DNA of 64,000 nucleotides from Bactericera cockerelli (Eukaryota; Arthropoda; Insecta; Hemiptera; Triozidae): contig CM044966.1 of assembly GCA_024516035.1 (NCBI GenBank), positions 16,569,480 through 16,633,479 on the forward strand. Reading direction: 5' to 3'. Position 1 is the stretch's first letter. Each line of letters opens with the position of its first letter. Position numbers and translations under genes: made by a program. The notes below the pieces were generated by a model. That model searched no databases. It was not told the origin of the DNA and worked only from the letters and a program-made list of their open reading frames with translations. This document shows, piece by piece, positions 42,901 to 52,914 of this stretch.

Positions 42901-43089
42901 AAAAATAGGAGAGAGAGATAATTTAGATTTAGGAATGGAACAGAGGTAAAGATAGAAATTTTGGAGAGAGGGAGAGTTGAAGAGATGGATAGAGATAGAG
43001 AAGGGGAGTGAGAGAGAAAAATGAAAAGTAGGAACGGAGAATAATGTGGTTTTGGCTCATAAAGATTAAATTGAGTGTTTTCCGAAAAT

Positions 43090-43190
43090 GATTTGTGGTT
43101 AGAAAGAGAGAAGGATAGAAAAGTTTAATGGGGTTTGGTTTTGTGGTTAGAAAGAGAGAAAGATAGAGAAGTTTAATGTGGTTTAGCCCC
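43090..43190. repeat. short tandem duplication
   Basis: GTGGTTAGAAAGAGAGAAGG, ATAGA(A/G)AAGTTTAATG and GTTT occur twice, about 55 bp apart. Confidence 0.8.
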
Positions 43191-43267
43191 GGTAAAATTA
43201 AATTTAATTAAGTGTTTTCCAAAACAGAGTTGTGGTTGTGACACAATACTTCCCATTTAGGTATATA

Positions 43268-43476
43268 GCATAATAATAATATCGCCTTATTTATACTGCC
43301 CGATTAGAACTATTAAGACCCATTATTCCAGCAGTAAGCCCAAGACGTATTACTTTGTGGTAAAAATCTCAAATGGGAGGTTAACTCGTCATGTCCCGGC
43401 TGGGTTTCGAACCCACTACATCTAGATTTTCTGGATTTATAGAGTGCCGTCTTTACCACTGAGATACCGGGACAGA
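43268..43476 (-). repeat. tRNA-headed SINE, family D
   Basis: Minus strand: GTCTGTCCCGGTATCTCAGT, AAAGACGGCACTCTATAAAT, GGGTTCGAAACCCAGCCG, and tail to TATAAATAAGGCGATATTAT. Confidence 0.87.
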
Positions 43477-43479
43477 CAG

Positions 43480-43900
43480 AGCATAGTGTCTACTCAGATT
43501 AAGTCTAAGCCTGTTTAATATTTCGGCCCTAATCTTGGTCGTAAATCTTCCAAGTCAATAAAATCTAATCCAGGCAAGAAATTCAGGAGAGTTCCCGCTT
43601 TTAAAACCCAAAGTACCCTTCTGAAAAGCTAGTCTGCAAATCCGTAAGTAGTTTTGGGGATTCAGAATAAGTCCTGACGTACCTTATGGTAGCCTAGCGA
43701 GATTTACATCCAAGATAGGGGATAAATATACTTAGTATAGGAGGAGATTTAAATTTCCCGATAAGAGGGATGAAGTTTAGGGATACTTACACCTATACAG
43801 GGTGAGATAGAAGTTCAACAAGTCGCCAAAAGTGAAAGGTTGATGATTATGTCACCATCGCGTCGGTTGTCGATGTCCCGAACCAAGTGGTCTTTCTCGT
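43480..43900. other. spacer with repeat fragments
   Basis: A fragment of the TTAAGATTAGCC MITE (about 43495-43535) and a TACAGGGTGAGATAG terminus near 43797. Confidence 0.45.
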
Positions 43901-43904
43901 AATC

Positions 43905-44245
43905 GTAGACGTAGCTTCAAAACCCAGCCGGGACATGACAAATTGGTTTGGGTGGAAGAGATTGCCACAGGCAATAACCCCGCCCTTTAGGTAGGACATT
44001 AGCTTCATTCTCTTTTTTGTTCTTGTTTCTTTGTTCAATCTATTTATTTTTTCTTTATAATCTCATTGTATTTTACTGTATTTATTTTTGTCTTACCTAA
44101 TAAAGCATACTATAATAATAATGTTACACTCCCATTTGGGATTTTGAGCACATAATAATATGTCTTGGGCTTACTGCTGGAATAATGGAACTCATTAGTT
44201 CTGGTCGAGCTGTATGTAAATAAATGAGGTGATTATATTATTATT
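43905..44245 (+). repeat. family D SINE interrupted by a family A repeat
   Basis: Family D sequence AAAACCCAGCCGGGACATGA ends at about 43940 and resumes at about 44125 with ACACTCCCATTTGGGATTTT and ATGTCTTGGGCTTACTGCTG. In between is a complete family A unit. Confidence 0.85.
43940..44124 (+). mobile_element. family A element inserted in family D
   Basis: From TTTGGGTGGAAGAG, stem-loop ATTGCCACAGGCAAT and CCCCGCCCTTTAGGTAGGAC to TTACCTAATAAAGCATACTA and TAATAATA. The surrounding SINE gives its true ends, so family A here inserts as a unit of about 185 bp with no tRNA head. Confidence 0.8.
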
Positions 44246-44387
44246 ACTTTTAGATTTTTCATTTCCTTAAAAATATGGCCGATTGCAATATTTGAGTCCT
44301 ATCACTCCTGGATATCTACGACGCGCGTCATATTGATGTACAATTGTACACCCTGAATACAAAGAAAAGTTATTATAATATTTGAGG

Positions 44388-44508
44388 TACTCACTTTCCT
44401 GATGTCACAACTATCCAAACTCACGCTGCTAAAAAAAATTCCCCGAACTTCAGTCTTGAACCACCGACCTCTAGGTTACGAGTCCGCCGCCTTATCGATC
44501 AAGCTACT
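44388..44508 (-). repeat. tRNA-headed SINE, family B
   Basis: Minus strand: AGTAGCTTGATCGATAAGGC, GGCGGACTCGTAACCTAGAG, GTCGGTGGTTCAAGACTG, tail GCGTGAGTTTGGATAGTTGT. Confidence 0.86.
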
Positions 44509-44619
44509 TTAAATTGTTGTAATTTGTGATTTATTTGCATTCATAATTGTACATAATAGGTGAAGTTAACATATTCGTATTGACCCAGCACCTAAATGGG
44601 AAGTATTGTGTCACTTCTC

Positions 44620-44760
44620 GCCCATCAGAGGGGAGGCATACTACGGGATGGGCAGGCTACAACACAGACCACAAATGTCTACAACTCTACAGTAGCTCCT
44701 GTTTCATGGCTACGAAATAAAAAAGGCTTTAAAACACTCATCTTTAAAATAAATGCCTAT
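44620..44760. repeat. tail fragment shared with 45590-45690
   Basis: GGCAGGCTACAACACAGACC, then ACAGTAGCTCCTGTTTCATG and ACTCATCTTTAAAA. The same pieces follow the family H head at 45482 and the tRNA-Gly-like head at 42727. Confidence 0.65.
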
Positions 44761-44963
44761 ATCTAATGCTACTACCCCACACTAAGAGAATACAGTCCTA
44801 TTGTTTTGTGGGTAAGTTTGAGTTGTATGCATCCACCCAGTATACATACAAGAAGGCAATACGTATCAGATATATAGGGGTAGATAAGGATGACATTAGG
44901 GCTTTGTATTGGGGAATTAATGACGTCTACTTACCTATTTAGTAAATACATAAAGAGGGAATA

Positions 44964-45090
44964 CCCTCTGTAGCTTGATCGATAAGGCGGCGGACTTGTA
45001 ACCTGGAGGTCGGTGGTTCAAGTCCCGGTTTCAATTAAGTAAAGCGAGTTTGAGTAGTTGTGATATCACGTAGGTGATTAACACAAATAT
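44964..45090 (+). repeat. tRNA-headed SINE, family B
   Basis: CTGTAGCTTGATCGATAAGG, CGGCGGACTTGTAACCTGGA, GGTCGGTGGTTCAAGTCCC, and tail GCGAGTTTGAGTAGTTGTGA. Confidence 0.9.
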
Positions 45091-45194
45091 GATAACAGCA
45101 GGAGCGGTGCTAAGGAACTGTGGAACTGCAGCATCCCCCCAGACGAAAAGGAAAAAGAGAGGATTTTCTCAAGTCCTAGGTAGATGAACAAACG

Positions 45195-45255
45195 GCAACC
45201 TCCGTGGCTCAGTGGTTAAGAGCATTATTTACTGACCCGGAGGTTGCAGGTAAAC
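45195..45255 (+). repeat. family H SINE head, truncated
   Basis: CAACCTCCGTGGCTCAGTGG, TTAAGAGCATTATTTACTGA, CCCGGAGGTTGCAGG. The B box is cut off by unrelated sequence. Confidence 0.75.
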
Positions 45256-45481
45256 AATACTTCCTCGTGATTGGTTCACATTGTATACAAGTGGCAATAT
45301 TGAGATTTTATACTAAATCACTTGTATCTCCTTAATCTCCGAAACTAAATCACGGTTTTGTGAGTTGAGCACATTGCATAGTTAACATAGATACTAGGCG
45401 TTTATAAAATAGTTTATGCTGAATGTTCAATTGTTCATAGTAGGTACTCTGTCACTACACGCTCATGAGAGGGGAGGCATA

Positions 45482-45690
45482 GGCGACCTCCGTGACTCAG
45501 TGGTTAAGAGCATTGGTTGCTGACCCGGAGGTTGCGGGTTCGAATCCCGGCCGGAGCGGAAAATTCTGACCAAGTTTTTCCGTTTCCGGTATGGTATGGA
45601 TGGCACAATGACCATTAAAATATAGGCAGTCTTACTACTGGATGGTCAGGCTACAACACAGACCACAATCGTCTGAAATGCTTAAAAGAC
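45482..45690 (+). repeat. tRNA-headed SINE, family H
   Basis: GCGACCTCCGTGACTCAGTG, GTTAAGAGCATTGGTTGCTG, ACCCGGAGGTTGCGGGTTCG, AATCCCGGCCGGAGCGG. A good tRNA-like head, but it lacks a conventional anticodon arm and is followed by the shared SINE tail (GGTCAGGCTACAACACAGAC). Confidence 0.82.
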
Positions 45691-46299
45691 TCATCTTTAA
45701 AAACCTATAATTACTTTACATTCACTCGTATCGTATTACCCACTTTGTACATAAACACCTCCCTACATGCACATTTATCGCCATAATGGATATAATGTAG
45801 GTAAAATATGTACATACCTATATACCTATTGTCAGTATAGGTATATATAGGTAAATATGTATATACAATTATACACGCATACACGCAATAATAATTATGT
45901 ACTTTATGTACATTGGCCCCTCTACTTAACATTTTCAAACAATGAACGTACATTTTAAAAAGCCATTAATCCCTCCTCTAAAACCCAGATACACGTTAAG
46001 CGGTTGTTATTAAAAGCTTTGGCCCGTTATATGATAATATATTTACTTTACTTTTTTATACATTGTATAAAAATTAATGTGGTAGGGGGATTGTTGGGCC
46101 TATCTAAAATAATAATTATATTAAATTTATTGTTGTTGTTACGGCGTAAATAGATAATTTTCAGTGAAAAAAAAGGAAAAATATATCAGTAAAAAAAATT
46201 AACTGTTTTAAGGGACCGATAGCGCGCGTGTTGGGAGTTTGGGGACGCATTGCGTGCTGCATGTAATGCATGTTGGGATTAGAAAGAGCAAAAAGCCTC
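45691..46299. other. AT-rich spacer
   Basis: Tetranucleotide-like TATAGGTA words and A/T runs. No gene recognised. Confidence 0.4.
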
Positions 46300-46880
46300 C
46301 GTTGCCGGTATCGGGGTGGTTCGTGAATGTAGGTACGCGACGTTGGGTTCCGTCAAAGGAGTGGTTCATGAATGTAGGGACGTTGTGTGCCGTCAAATGA
46401 GTGGTTCATTAATGTAGGGACGTTGTGTGCCGTCAAGTGGGTGGTTACATGATGTGAGTGGTTCATGAATGTAGAGACTTTGTGTGCCCTCAAGTGAGTG
46501 GTTCATGAATCTAGGGACGTTGTGGGCCTTCATGTGAGTGGTTCGTGAATTAGGAACGTTGTATGCCCTCATGTGTGTGGTTCATAAATGTAGGGACGCG
46601 ACGTTGGGTTCCGTCAAAAGAGTTCATGAATACCTAATTCATGATTATTAGGAACGTTGTGTGCCGTCAAAAGAGTGGTTCATTAATTAGGAACATTGTG
46701 TACCCACCCTCAAGTGAGTAGTTCAGGAATGTAAGCACGTAGTGTGCCCTCATATGTGTGGTTCATAATTCATAAATGTAGGGACGCGACGTTGGGTTCC
46801 GTCACCAGTGTGGTTCATGAATTAGGAACGTTTTGTGCCGTCAAGTGGGTGGTTCATGAATGTACCTACCTCTAGACAGG
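46300..46880. repeat. 40-bp tandem repeat, about 13 copies
   Basis: The unit GTGGTTCATGAATGTAGGGA, CGTTGTGTGCCGTCAA(A/G)TGA varies in the GTGCC(G/C)TCA(A/T) part. A longer variant, GTAGGGACGCGACGTTGGGT, appears at three places. Confidence 0.9.
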
Positions 46881-46948
46881 TACGTTTTCTGCCGAGTGTA
46901 AACTAACTCTTTGCACTGAGATATCCAAAAAATAAATTAAAAAAAAGT

Positions 46949-47067
46949 CGCCAACGTTACGTGGTGTTCCCAAGCGGTCACCCATCCAAGTACTATCCAC
47001 GCTCGACGTTGCTTAACTTCAGTGATCGGACGAGAACTGGTGTATTCAACGTGATATGAACGTTGGC
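46949..47067 (-). rRNA. 5S ribosomal RNA
   Basis: The minus strand begins GCCAACGTTCATATCACGTT, continues ACCAGTTCTCGTCCGATCAC and TGAAGTTAAGCAACGTCGAG, and ends CACGTAACGTTGGCG, followed by a T-run as Pol III terminator. Length about 119 nt. The ends pair (GCCAACGTT with AACGTTGGC) as helix I. Box A, intermediate element and box C positions look intact. The copy at 47332 is identical. Confidence 0.93.
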
Positions 47068-47331
47068 GAAGAGTGAAGAAAAGCAGTGTCTAATAGAATG
47101 GTAAGTTGAGCAGTAAGAACTTAAGCACCTATTTAAATAAGTAGGTACCTATGCAGGTAGGTACAATGCTGTATTGCTATGAGTGGTTTATAATTACGTC
47201 ATCACCTGATAAAATGAAATACCTAATTTATGTAAATAACAAAGCACTATACTATTACATCTCTACGAAGAGTTGACAGTTGGTTTTCACTGCTTAACTA
47301 CTCATGAAAACAATGATTACCATTGAAGTTC

Positions 47332-47450
47332 GCCAACGTTCATATCACGTTGAATACACCAGTTCTCGTCCGATCACTGAAGTTAAGCAACGTCGAGCGT
47401 GGATAGTACTTGGATGGGTGACCGCTTGGGAACACCACGTAACGTTGGCG
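47332..47450 (+). rRNA. 5S ribosomal RNA
   Basis: Same 119-nt sequence as 46949-47067, on the opposite strand, followed by T8 at 47453-47460. The two are head to head with a 264-bp spacer (47068-47331) that does not resemble itself in inverted orientation. The promoter is internal, so both may be active. Outside the gene the two flanks differ. Confidence 0.93.
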
Positions 47451-47460
47451 TCTTTTTTTT

Positions 47461-48000
47461 ACCTCGTTTGACGACAACAACTGAGGATAACTCTTAAACC
47501 ATTGTTGATGGTACGACATAAATGAAAATAAGTTAGTATTACCTATAACCAAAATGCATTTTCGATTTTAACAAAAAACTTAAATACTATATCATCATAC
47601 TTTTATTACCTATTGCCCCAACTTAGCTACGAATACATAATATACGTCTTATAATATGTAATTATCTATGTATTATGCCCATATCCGCCACGCTAATCTC
47701 AGCGGATAAGCTCCAGTGAATCGCTCAAGTTTGAGGGGAAAATCCAGGGGCGGCAAGCAAGGAGAAGACTTCCTCTTTTTAACTATACTCGTACGCAATG
47801 GCGCCAAATTCAGGCCCGAAACGATGCGATGTACGGCAATGACTCATTGTGTAGAGTAGGGTTAGGAAAAAAAAATATACGGCCATGTCTCGGGCCGTAA
47901 CTCGTGTGCAGTCAACTTTATAGGCCAACTTATTGAACAGAATTTAAACAAGGATATTAAGCCGTCTCTGTAGTCAGATTTTCAACCATTTTAATCATAA
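47461..48000. other. spacer
   Basis: Contains CTCAGCGGATAAGCTCCAGT and GGGCGGCAAGCAAGGAG-like GC-richer phrases at 47690-47770 with no second copy. No gene. Confidence 0.35.
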
Positions 48001-48130
48001 CTAAAGAGCGGGGTTATTGCCTAAGTAAAGGGCGGGGTTATTAATCCTAACTAAAGGGCGGGGTTATTAATCCTAACTAAAGTTCGGGGTTATTAATCCT
48101 AACTAGAGGGCGGAGTTATTGCCTATGGCT
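48000..48130 (-). repeat. tandemly reiterated family A core
   Basis: Plus-strand (C)TAACTAAAGGGCGGGGTTAT occurs five times in 125 bp at a spacing of about 24-27 bp. Only the last (and in part the first) carries the GCC loop. Confidence 0.88.
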
Positions 48131-48470
48131 ACACCCAGAACAACAGCAATGTTGTAGTTTTTTCGTATTGGTTAATTTTATTTAGGTCTGATCAGAATAT
48201 TTTGAGAGCGGATGATGCTAATTTGGCTAAGTTCAGATCTGTGTAGCAGGATGTGCCAGGATAGTTTGGGAGTCATTAGGTTGCTCCTGGAATTCTGCTG
48301 GCAGCGGAAGCTTTAGCAGCTAACTTGCATTATTATTCATGTTCTTGGTACACTGTCTCCCTTGCTTTTATCCCATGTTAGCTAGCTGATTTTGCTGTTG
48401 GGTTCGGCATTGTTCAACCTCATGGTTAAGGTTGGTAGGATGAAGCACATTTTTTAATGGCTGAATGCCC
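48131..48470. other. spacer
   Basis: No recognised gene or repeat. Confidence 0.35.
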
Positions 48471-48476
48471 GTCCTA

Positions 48477-48615
48477 ACGCCAACGATTCTATTTGGTTTT
48501 AACGTCCTGATCAGGACGGGGGTGTTACCCTTCATTCCCTGGGAATCGTACCAGCTACCCAAATTAACCTCACCCAGCCAGGGTAGGGCCGGAAATACGA
48601 GCCTCACGTGATTGG
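48477..48615 (-). repeat. family I SINE body
   Basis: Minus strand: ATTTCCGGCCCTACCCTGGC, TGGGTGAGGTTAATTTGGGT, AGCTGGTACGATTCCCAGGG, and CAGGACGTTAAAACCAAATA. The tRNA-like head is missing. Confidence 0.85.
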
Positions 48616-48954
48616 AGGAAACAGAATTTTCAGTATTTTGTATAATTATTATATTTTTTAAATTCTACGTACACGATTCTCGCGAGAAACTTTATCGTGC
48701 AGAAATATAAAACAAAACCCACGTACGTACGGGATACATATACTATTTTTTTTAACCACAAACAATATACTCATTTAATAATAATTGACGAACTGTCTTT
48801 AATACAATATCAATCTGTATAAACACGACCATAGTGGCTGTATGGCAAATTCCCATGATAAGGAGAATAATCAATGCCAAAAAAAATAATATATGTACAC
48901 GAATAAAAATAAGGAAGGAAAAAATGTTATATCTTTTTTCCTATCCAAAAGCCC

Positions 48955-49565
48955 AGTGGTAAGAGCGGCACTCTGTGAATCTAGAGGTCGCGAGTTCAAA
49001 ACCCAGCCGGGACATAACTAGTTGTCCTTCCATTTGGGATTTTTACCCCATAATAATACATCTGGCTGGGGTACTATAACCAGGGAGTAGACCAGCAGTC
49101 TGGCTGGGGACTATAAACAGGAAGTAGAACAGCAGTCTGGCTGGGGGACTTTAAACAGGAAGTAGACCAGCAGTCTGGCTAGGAACTATAACCAGGGAGT
49201 AGACCAGCAGTCTGGCTGGGGGACTATAAACAGGAAGTAGACCAGCAGTCTGGCTGGGGGACTTTAAACAGGAAGTAGACCAGCAGTCTGGCTAGGAACT
49301 ATAACCAGGGAGTAGACCAGCAGTCTGGCTAGGAACTATAACCAGGGAGTAGACCAGCAGTCTGGCTGGGGGACTATAAACAGGGAGTAGACCAGCATTT
49401 GCTTGGTTCTGGGGGCCCTTGTCAATTATTAGCCTCCTTGTAAAGGGCTACCATCGTTCACGATGACGCCACCCTATGATGATGATGAATAATACGTCTA
49501 AGGCTTACTGTTGGAATAATGGGACCTCATAATCCTAATCGGGCAGTATAAATAAGGCGATATTA
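48955..49565 (+). repeat. family D SINE interrupted by element E
   Basis: Head fragment AAGAGCGGCACTCTGTGAAT, GGTCGCGAGTTCAAAACCCA then CCATTTGGGATTTTTACC to 49059. The rest, GTCTAAGGCTTACTGTTGGA and TATAAATAAGGCGATATTAC, follows at 49496. Confidence 0.85.
49060..49487 (-). mobile_element. element E with 37-bp VNTR, target duplication AATAATAC
   Basis: AATAATAC lies at 49052-49059 and again at 49488-49495. About nine units of CTGGCTGGGG(G)ACTATAAACA, GG(G/A)AGTAGACCAGCAGT (period 37-38) precede GGGCCCTTGTCAATTATTAG, CCTCCTTGTAAAGGGC and CATCGTTCACGATGACGCC. Other E copies are at 50326 and 52660, inverted relative to this one. Confidence 0.85.
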
Positions 49566-49674
49566 CAATTATATCATCAAACGAATTTTTGTTCAGTACT
49601 ATCGGGGATTGAGGCTAATGCCAGCAGGGGTGGATAGAGGAATCTTACAAAAAGTCGTGATATCATAATTTAAG

Positions 49675-49795
49675 ACCGAATTATAAAACGATTTAAATTT
49701 AAGATTAGCCTGACCCTCCCTCATGTCGGCCTACAGTACGCTGTGATTGGCTGAAAATCCAACTTAAATGTTTTCCAGTCTAAAAGTTCGACCTT
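49675..49795. mobile_element. MITE-like element
   Basis: TTATAAAACGATTTAAATTT, AAGATTAGCCTGACCCTCCC, TCATGTCGGCCTACAGTACG, CTGTGATTGGCTGAAAATCC. It matches the left half of 23413-23548; the right end is not clear. Confidence 0.6.
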
Positions 49796-49839
49796 TAATC
49801 AAAATCACTGTACTAAATTTTTGTTTTTGTTTTTTGTTT

Positions 49840-50037
49840 TGTTTTTTTTTTTTTTTTAAAGCTTTATTAGGAGGACAAACAGGCAACAGTATAAAATTAA
49901 GAAAAGAAAGAAAAAAAGAAAAAAAAAACAAACAAACAAATGACAAAACAAATAAGTAAAAAAGAAAAGAAAATAACAATAATGTCCTACCTAAAGGGCG
50001 GGGTTATTGCCTGTGGCAATCTCTTCCACCCAACCCT
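49840..50037 (-). repeat. family A repeat with poly(T) start
   Basis: Minus strand: GGGTTGGGTGGAAGAG, ATTGCCACAGGCAAT, CCCCGCCCTTTAGGTAGGAC, tail to TGTCCTCCTAATAAAGC and A-run. Confidence 0.88.
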
Positions 50038-50040
50038 TGG

Positions 50041-50330
50041 GACATGAACTTGGGACATGAACCACCAACATTTAGGTTACAAGTCTGCCGCCTTACCAGC
50101 TATACTAGCTCTATTTTGAACAGTTCTGTGAATTTATGTATACGGGGTCAACGAAACAAAGTGAATTCACATTTCACACACATAAGCAACCATGTGTGTG
50201 AAATATATTTTAAGAGTATTACAAATATCAACCATTATTTTAGAATTTCGTAACCGACTTGAACCAACGACCTCCAGGTTACAAGTCTGCCGCCTTATTG
50301 ATCTAGCTACTTAGGTAAATAATAATCATC
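50041..50330 (-). repeat. two family B SINE fragments
   Basis: TTAGGTTACAAGTCTGCCGC (50070-50095) and GACCTCCAGGTTACAAGTCT, GCCGCCTTATTGATCTAGCT (50268-50310) are minus-strand B-family heads, the second nearly complete. Confidence 0.75.
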
Positions 50331-50535
50331 ATCATCATCATTGGATGGCGTCATCGTGAACGATGGTAGCCAGACAGTGGATGAATGGCTCGGCACTTCT
50401 ACCACTGTCTTCACAAGGAGGCTAATAATTGACAAGGGCCCCCCGAACCAAGCCAATGCTGGTCTACTCTCTGTTTATAGTCCCCCAGCCAGACTGCTAG
50501 TCTACTCCCTGTTTATAGTCCCCAGTCAGACTTAT
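50326..50535 (+). mobile_element. element E, two VNTR units
   Basis: (ATC)n then GATGGCGTCATCGTGAACGA, CAAGGAGGCTAATAATTGAC, AAGGGCCCCCCGAACCAAGC, followed by two units of CCAGCCAGACTGCTAGTCTA. Confidence 0.85.
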
Positions 50536-50552
50536 ACTACTAATAAAAGATA

Positions 50553-50605
50553 AGTAGTCACCGTGGCCGAGTGAGTTAGCTCGCCAGGCATTGCACTCAT
50601 GGTAT
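50553..50605 (+). repeat. family G SINE head, truncated
   Basis: GTCACCGTGGCCGAGTGAGT, TAGCTCGCCAGGCATTGCAC, TCATGGT. Confidence 0.75.
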
Positions 50606-50914
50606 ATGTCTATGTCTGATGTTTATGTTCATCTAATATGTACATTTTGCACAGTTCTGTATACATAGGTATACGGTATACGCTTGTAACGAAACAGAGT
50701 AAGTTCTCACACACAGTATTTTAGAGTTTAGATGAATTCAGTAGAACCTGCTTACATCTAATGAGTTTTTAAGCTAATTTTGACAGTCGTTAATGATAAG
50801 CGTCTCTATGTTCTAATGATGGCTGTGATGGTAGTGATGAGTTCGCTAATGGATGAGTTTTTTGAGGAAAACGATGGTTCTGCAACGTCAAGATCTCTAA
50901 ATCTAGTGATTGTT

Positions 50915-51104
50915 ATTATTATCATTACACACTTTATTAGATATAAAAAGACATAATATGTACAGTATACTAATAATTATTAATTAAAAATGAAAACAAT
51001 TTATACAATAAAAAGGAAAAAGAATAGAAAAATATATATAAGCATACGTCCTAACTAAAGGGCGGGGTTATTTCCTTTGGCAATCTCTTCCACCCAACCC
51101 TTGA
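50915..51104 (-). repeat. family A repeat
   Basis: Minus strand: GGGTTGGGTGGAAGAG, ATTGCCAAAGGAAAT, ACCCCGCCCTTTAGTTAGGA, tail ending CTAATAAAGTGTGTAATGAT. The loop side has one unpaired change. Confidence 0.87.
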
Positions 51105-51300
51105 TGACTGTTATGAGAGGTTAATGTGTTGATGAGAGGTGAATGTGGGTAGCAGGCTTGTGAGTTTCCTGCGAATGGAGGGTAACACGTCCGTCGTGAT
51201 ATGACCAATTGACCATGCAGAGCGCAGATAATAGAATAGCCAACCCTAACAAGCCAGGCTAGCTTTAGTTTCCCATGAGAGATACGGAAAAAATCTTGAA
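51105..51300. repeat. 5S-SINE body fragment plus AAGCCAGGCTAGC repeat
   Basis: GAATGTGGGTAGCAGGCTTG, TTTCCTGCGAATGGAGGGTA and GTCGTGATATGACC are body. CCAACCCTAACAAGCCAGGC, TAGCTTTAGTTTCCC matches 12160-12185 in reverse. Confidence 0.75.
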
Positions 51301-51329
51301 AAGACACTTTATTATTATTATTATGTCTT

Positions 51330-51740
51330 TTTTACTTATAAATATTATCATCTTATTGATTTAAAACTAACCTGGGTTCAATCCCCAGGAATTTTTCCGC
51401 TCTGTTCTTAGCTGTTCGGTAAAAAAAACTTTAATATGTAGTGTGGGATTTACATCTTCTAAAAACCACCGATAAAGGTAGTAAACATAATAAAAACACA
51501 ATATACTCCTTATATGTATGGTATTTTCTAAAAACCCTTGTGAGGGTCATTCAGCCCTTTTACAATTCTTCTATTGAGAACTCTTTTTTACAACCAGTTT
51601 ACTGTCAACTGTTTATTTTACAAACAAACATTACATGCCTAGTTTTCTAACTATAGGTCAAGGAATGTTAAAGAAGGACATCATCACAATTCCCCGAGAA
51701 ACATCTCTCAAATAATATTAAAATATAATTTCTCTATATT
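51330..51740. other. spacer
   Basis: No recognised gene. Small ORF 51441-51650 has no motif. Confidence 0.35.
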
Positions 51741-51744
51741 ATTA

Positions 51745-51975
51745 TACGCTTCATTAATAGATACCTATTAACAAAATAAATACAAGATCATTACAAATTG
51801 ATTTACAAAATTGGAAACAATAAAACAGAAAAAAAACGCAGAAAAAAAAATATATGTATAGGTACACATTTCCTAAATAAAGGGCGGGGGTATTGCCTTT
51901 GGCAATTTCTTACACCCAACTGTAGTGAAGCTCAAAGCCAATTTTTGTTGGTAGCGCAGCATTACTGAGACACTA
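51745..51975 (-). repeat. family A repeat and family G tail
   Basis: Minus strand: GTTGGGTGTAAGAA, ATTGCCAAAGGCAAT, ACCCCCGCCCTTTATTTAGG and an A/T tail. Directly adjacent is the G-family end GCGCTACCAACAAAAATTGG. Confidence 0.8.
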
Positions 51976-52361
51976 AACTAATTATAGGTTAGCACCCCCA
52001 AAACATTTTCCCACCGGTTGATGTCCGCGCCTGTAAGCAACAGTTAGTAGTGTAGTAGATATACCTATGTATCTACCTATATAGTATAATACCTATATTA
52101 CCTTACAAAGGTCCCACCGCAAAGGCAGCCCTCGTGATTTATGGTCCCATGTTGTGCTAGACATGTATAATATTTTCTACAAAGGCATTGTTCCGTTAAA
52201 AAATGTACCCGTACACCGGTCACTATTATTATTATTATTATCATTATTATATATCTTCAAATGCTAGACGGCTAGACAATGAACCTTAATTAAGGACCAG
52301 AGTGGTGATTCTTTCCCTGCTGTAACTCTCGTAGTTTCTTGGGTGCTATTTCTTATACGTT

Positions 52362-52412
52362 GTGTGTGTGTGTGTGTGTTTGGTGTGTGCGTGTGTGTGT
52401 GGTGTGTGTGTC
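52362..52412. repeat. GT microsatellite
   Basis: (GT)n followed by CTGGCGAAGCGGCGGTGTAA, CCCGCTAGTA, similar to the junction after the GT tract at 8368-8398 (TTGGCGAAGCGGGTGCAGCC). Confidence 0.9.
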
Positions 52413-52489
52413 TGATGGACTGGCGAAGCGGCGGTGTAACCCGCTAGTATTCTAATAAATAGTAAGTTTTTTTTTAATTTACCACATTT

Positions 52490-52624
52490 GTGTTAATCAC
52501 AATCATAATATCACAACTATTCAAACTCGCTTCACTAAATATTTTGCTCAACACGGGTCTCGAATCACTGACCTCCAGATAAGTAGCCCGCCGCCTTATC
52601 CAGCAAGCTACTGAGGTCGGTGGA
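52490..52624 (-). repeat. tRNA-headed SINE, family B
   Basis: Minus strand: CACCGACCTCAGTAGCTTGC, TGGATAAGGCGGCGGGCTAC, CTGGAGGTCAGTGATTCGAG. Tail AGCGAGTTTGAATAGTTGTG. Confidence 0.87.
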
Positions 52625-52914
52625 TGTGGACAGTATATGAGTAGGACAGTAATGTCTTTTTGTATTCATCATCATCATCATCATAGGGATCGTAGCCAGA
52701 CAGTGGAGTAATGATTCAGCACTTCTACCACTGTCTTTACAAGGAGGCTAATAATTGACAAGGGCCCCCAGAACCAAGCCAATGCTGGTCTACTCCCTCT
52801 TTATAGTCCCCCCCAGCCAGACTGCTGGTCTACTTCCTGTTTATAGTCCCCCAGCCAGACTTCTGGTCTACTCCCTGTTTATAGTCCCCCAGATAGACTG
52901 CTGGTCTATATACT

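Noticed and set aside
45482..45560. Functional tRNA gene
   Set aside because: A and B boxes are good but acceptor and anticodon arms do not fold, and the copy continues into a shared SINE tail. The same holds for the heads at 24001, 25459, 38443, 42727 and 44964.
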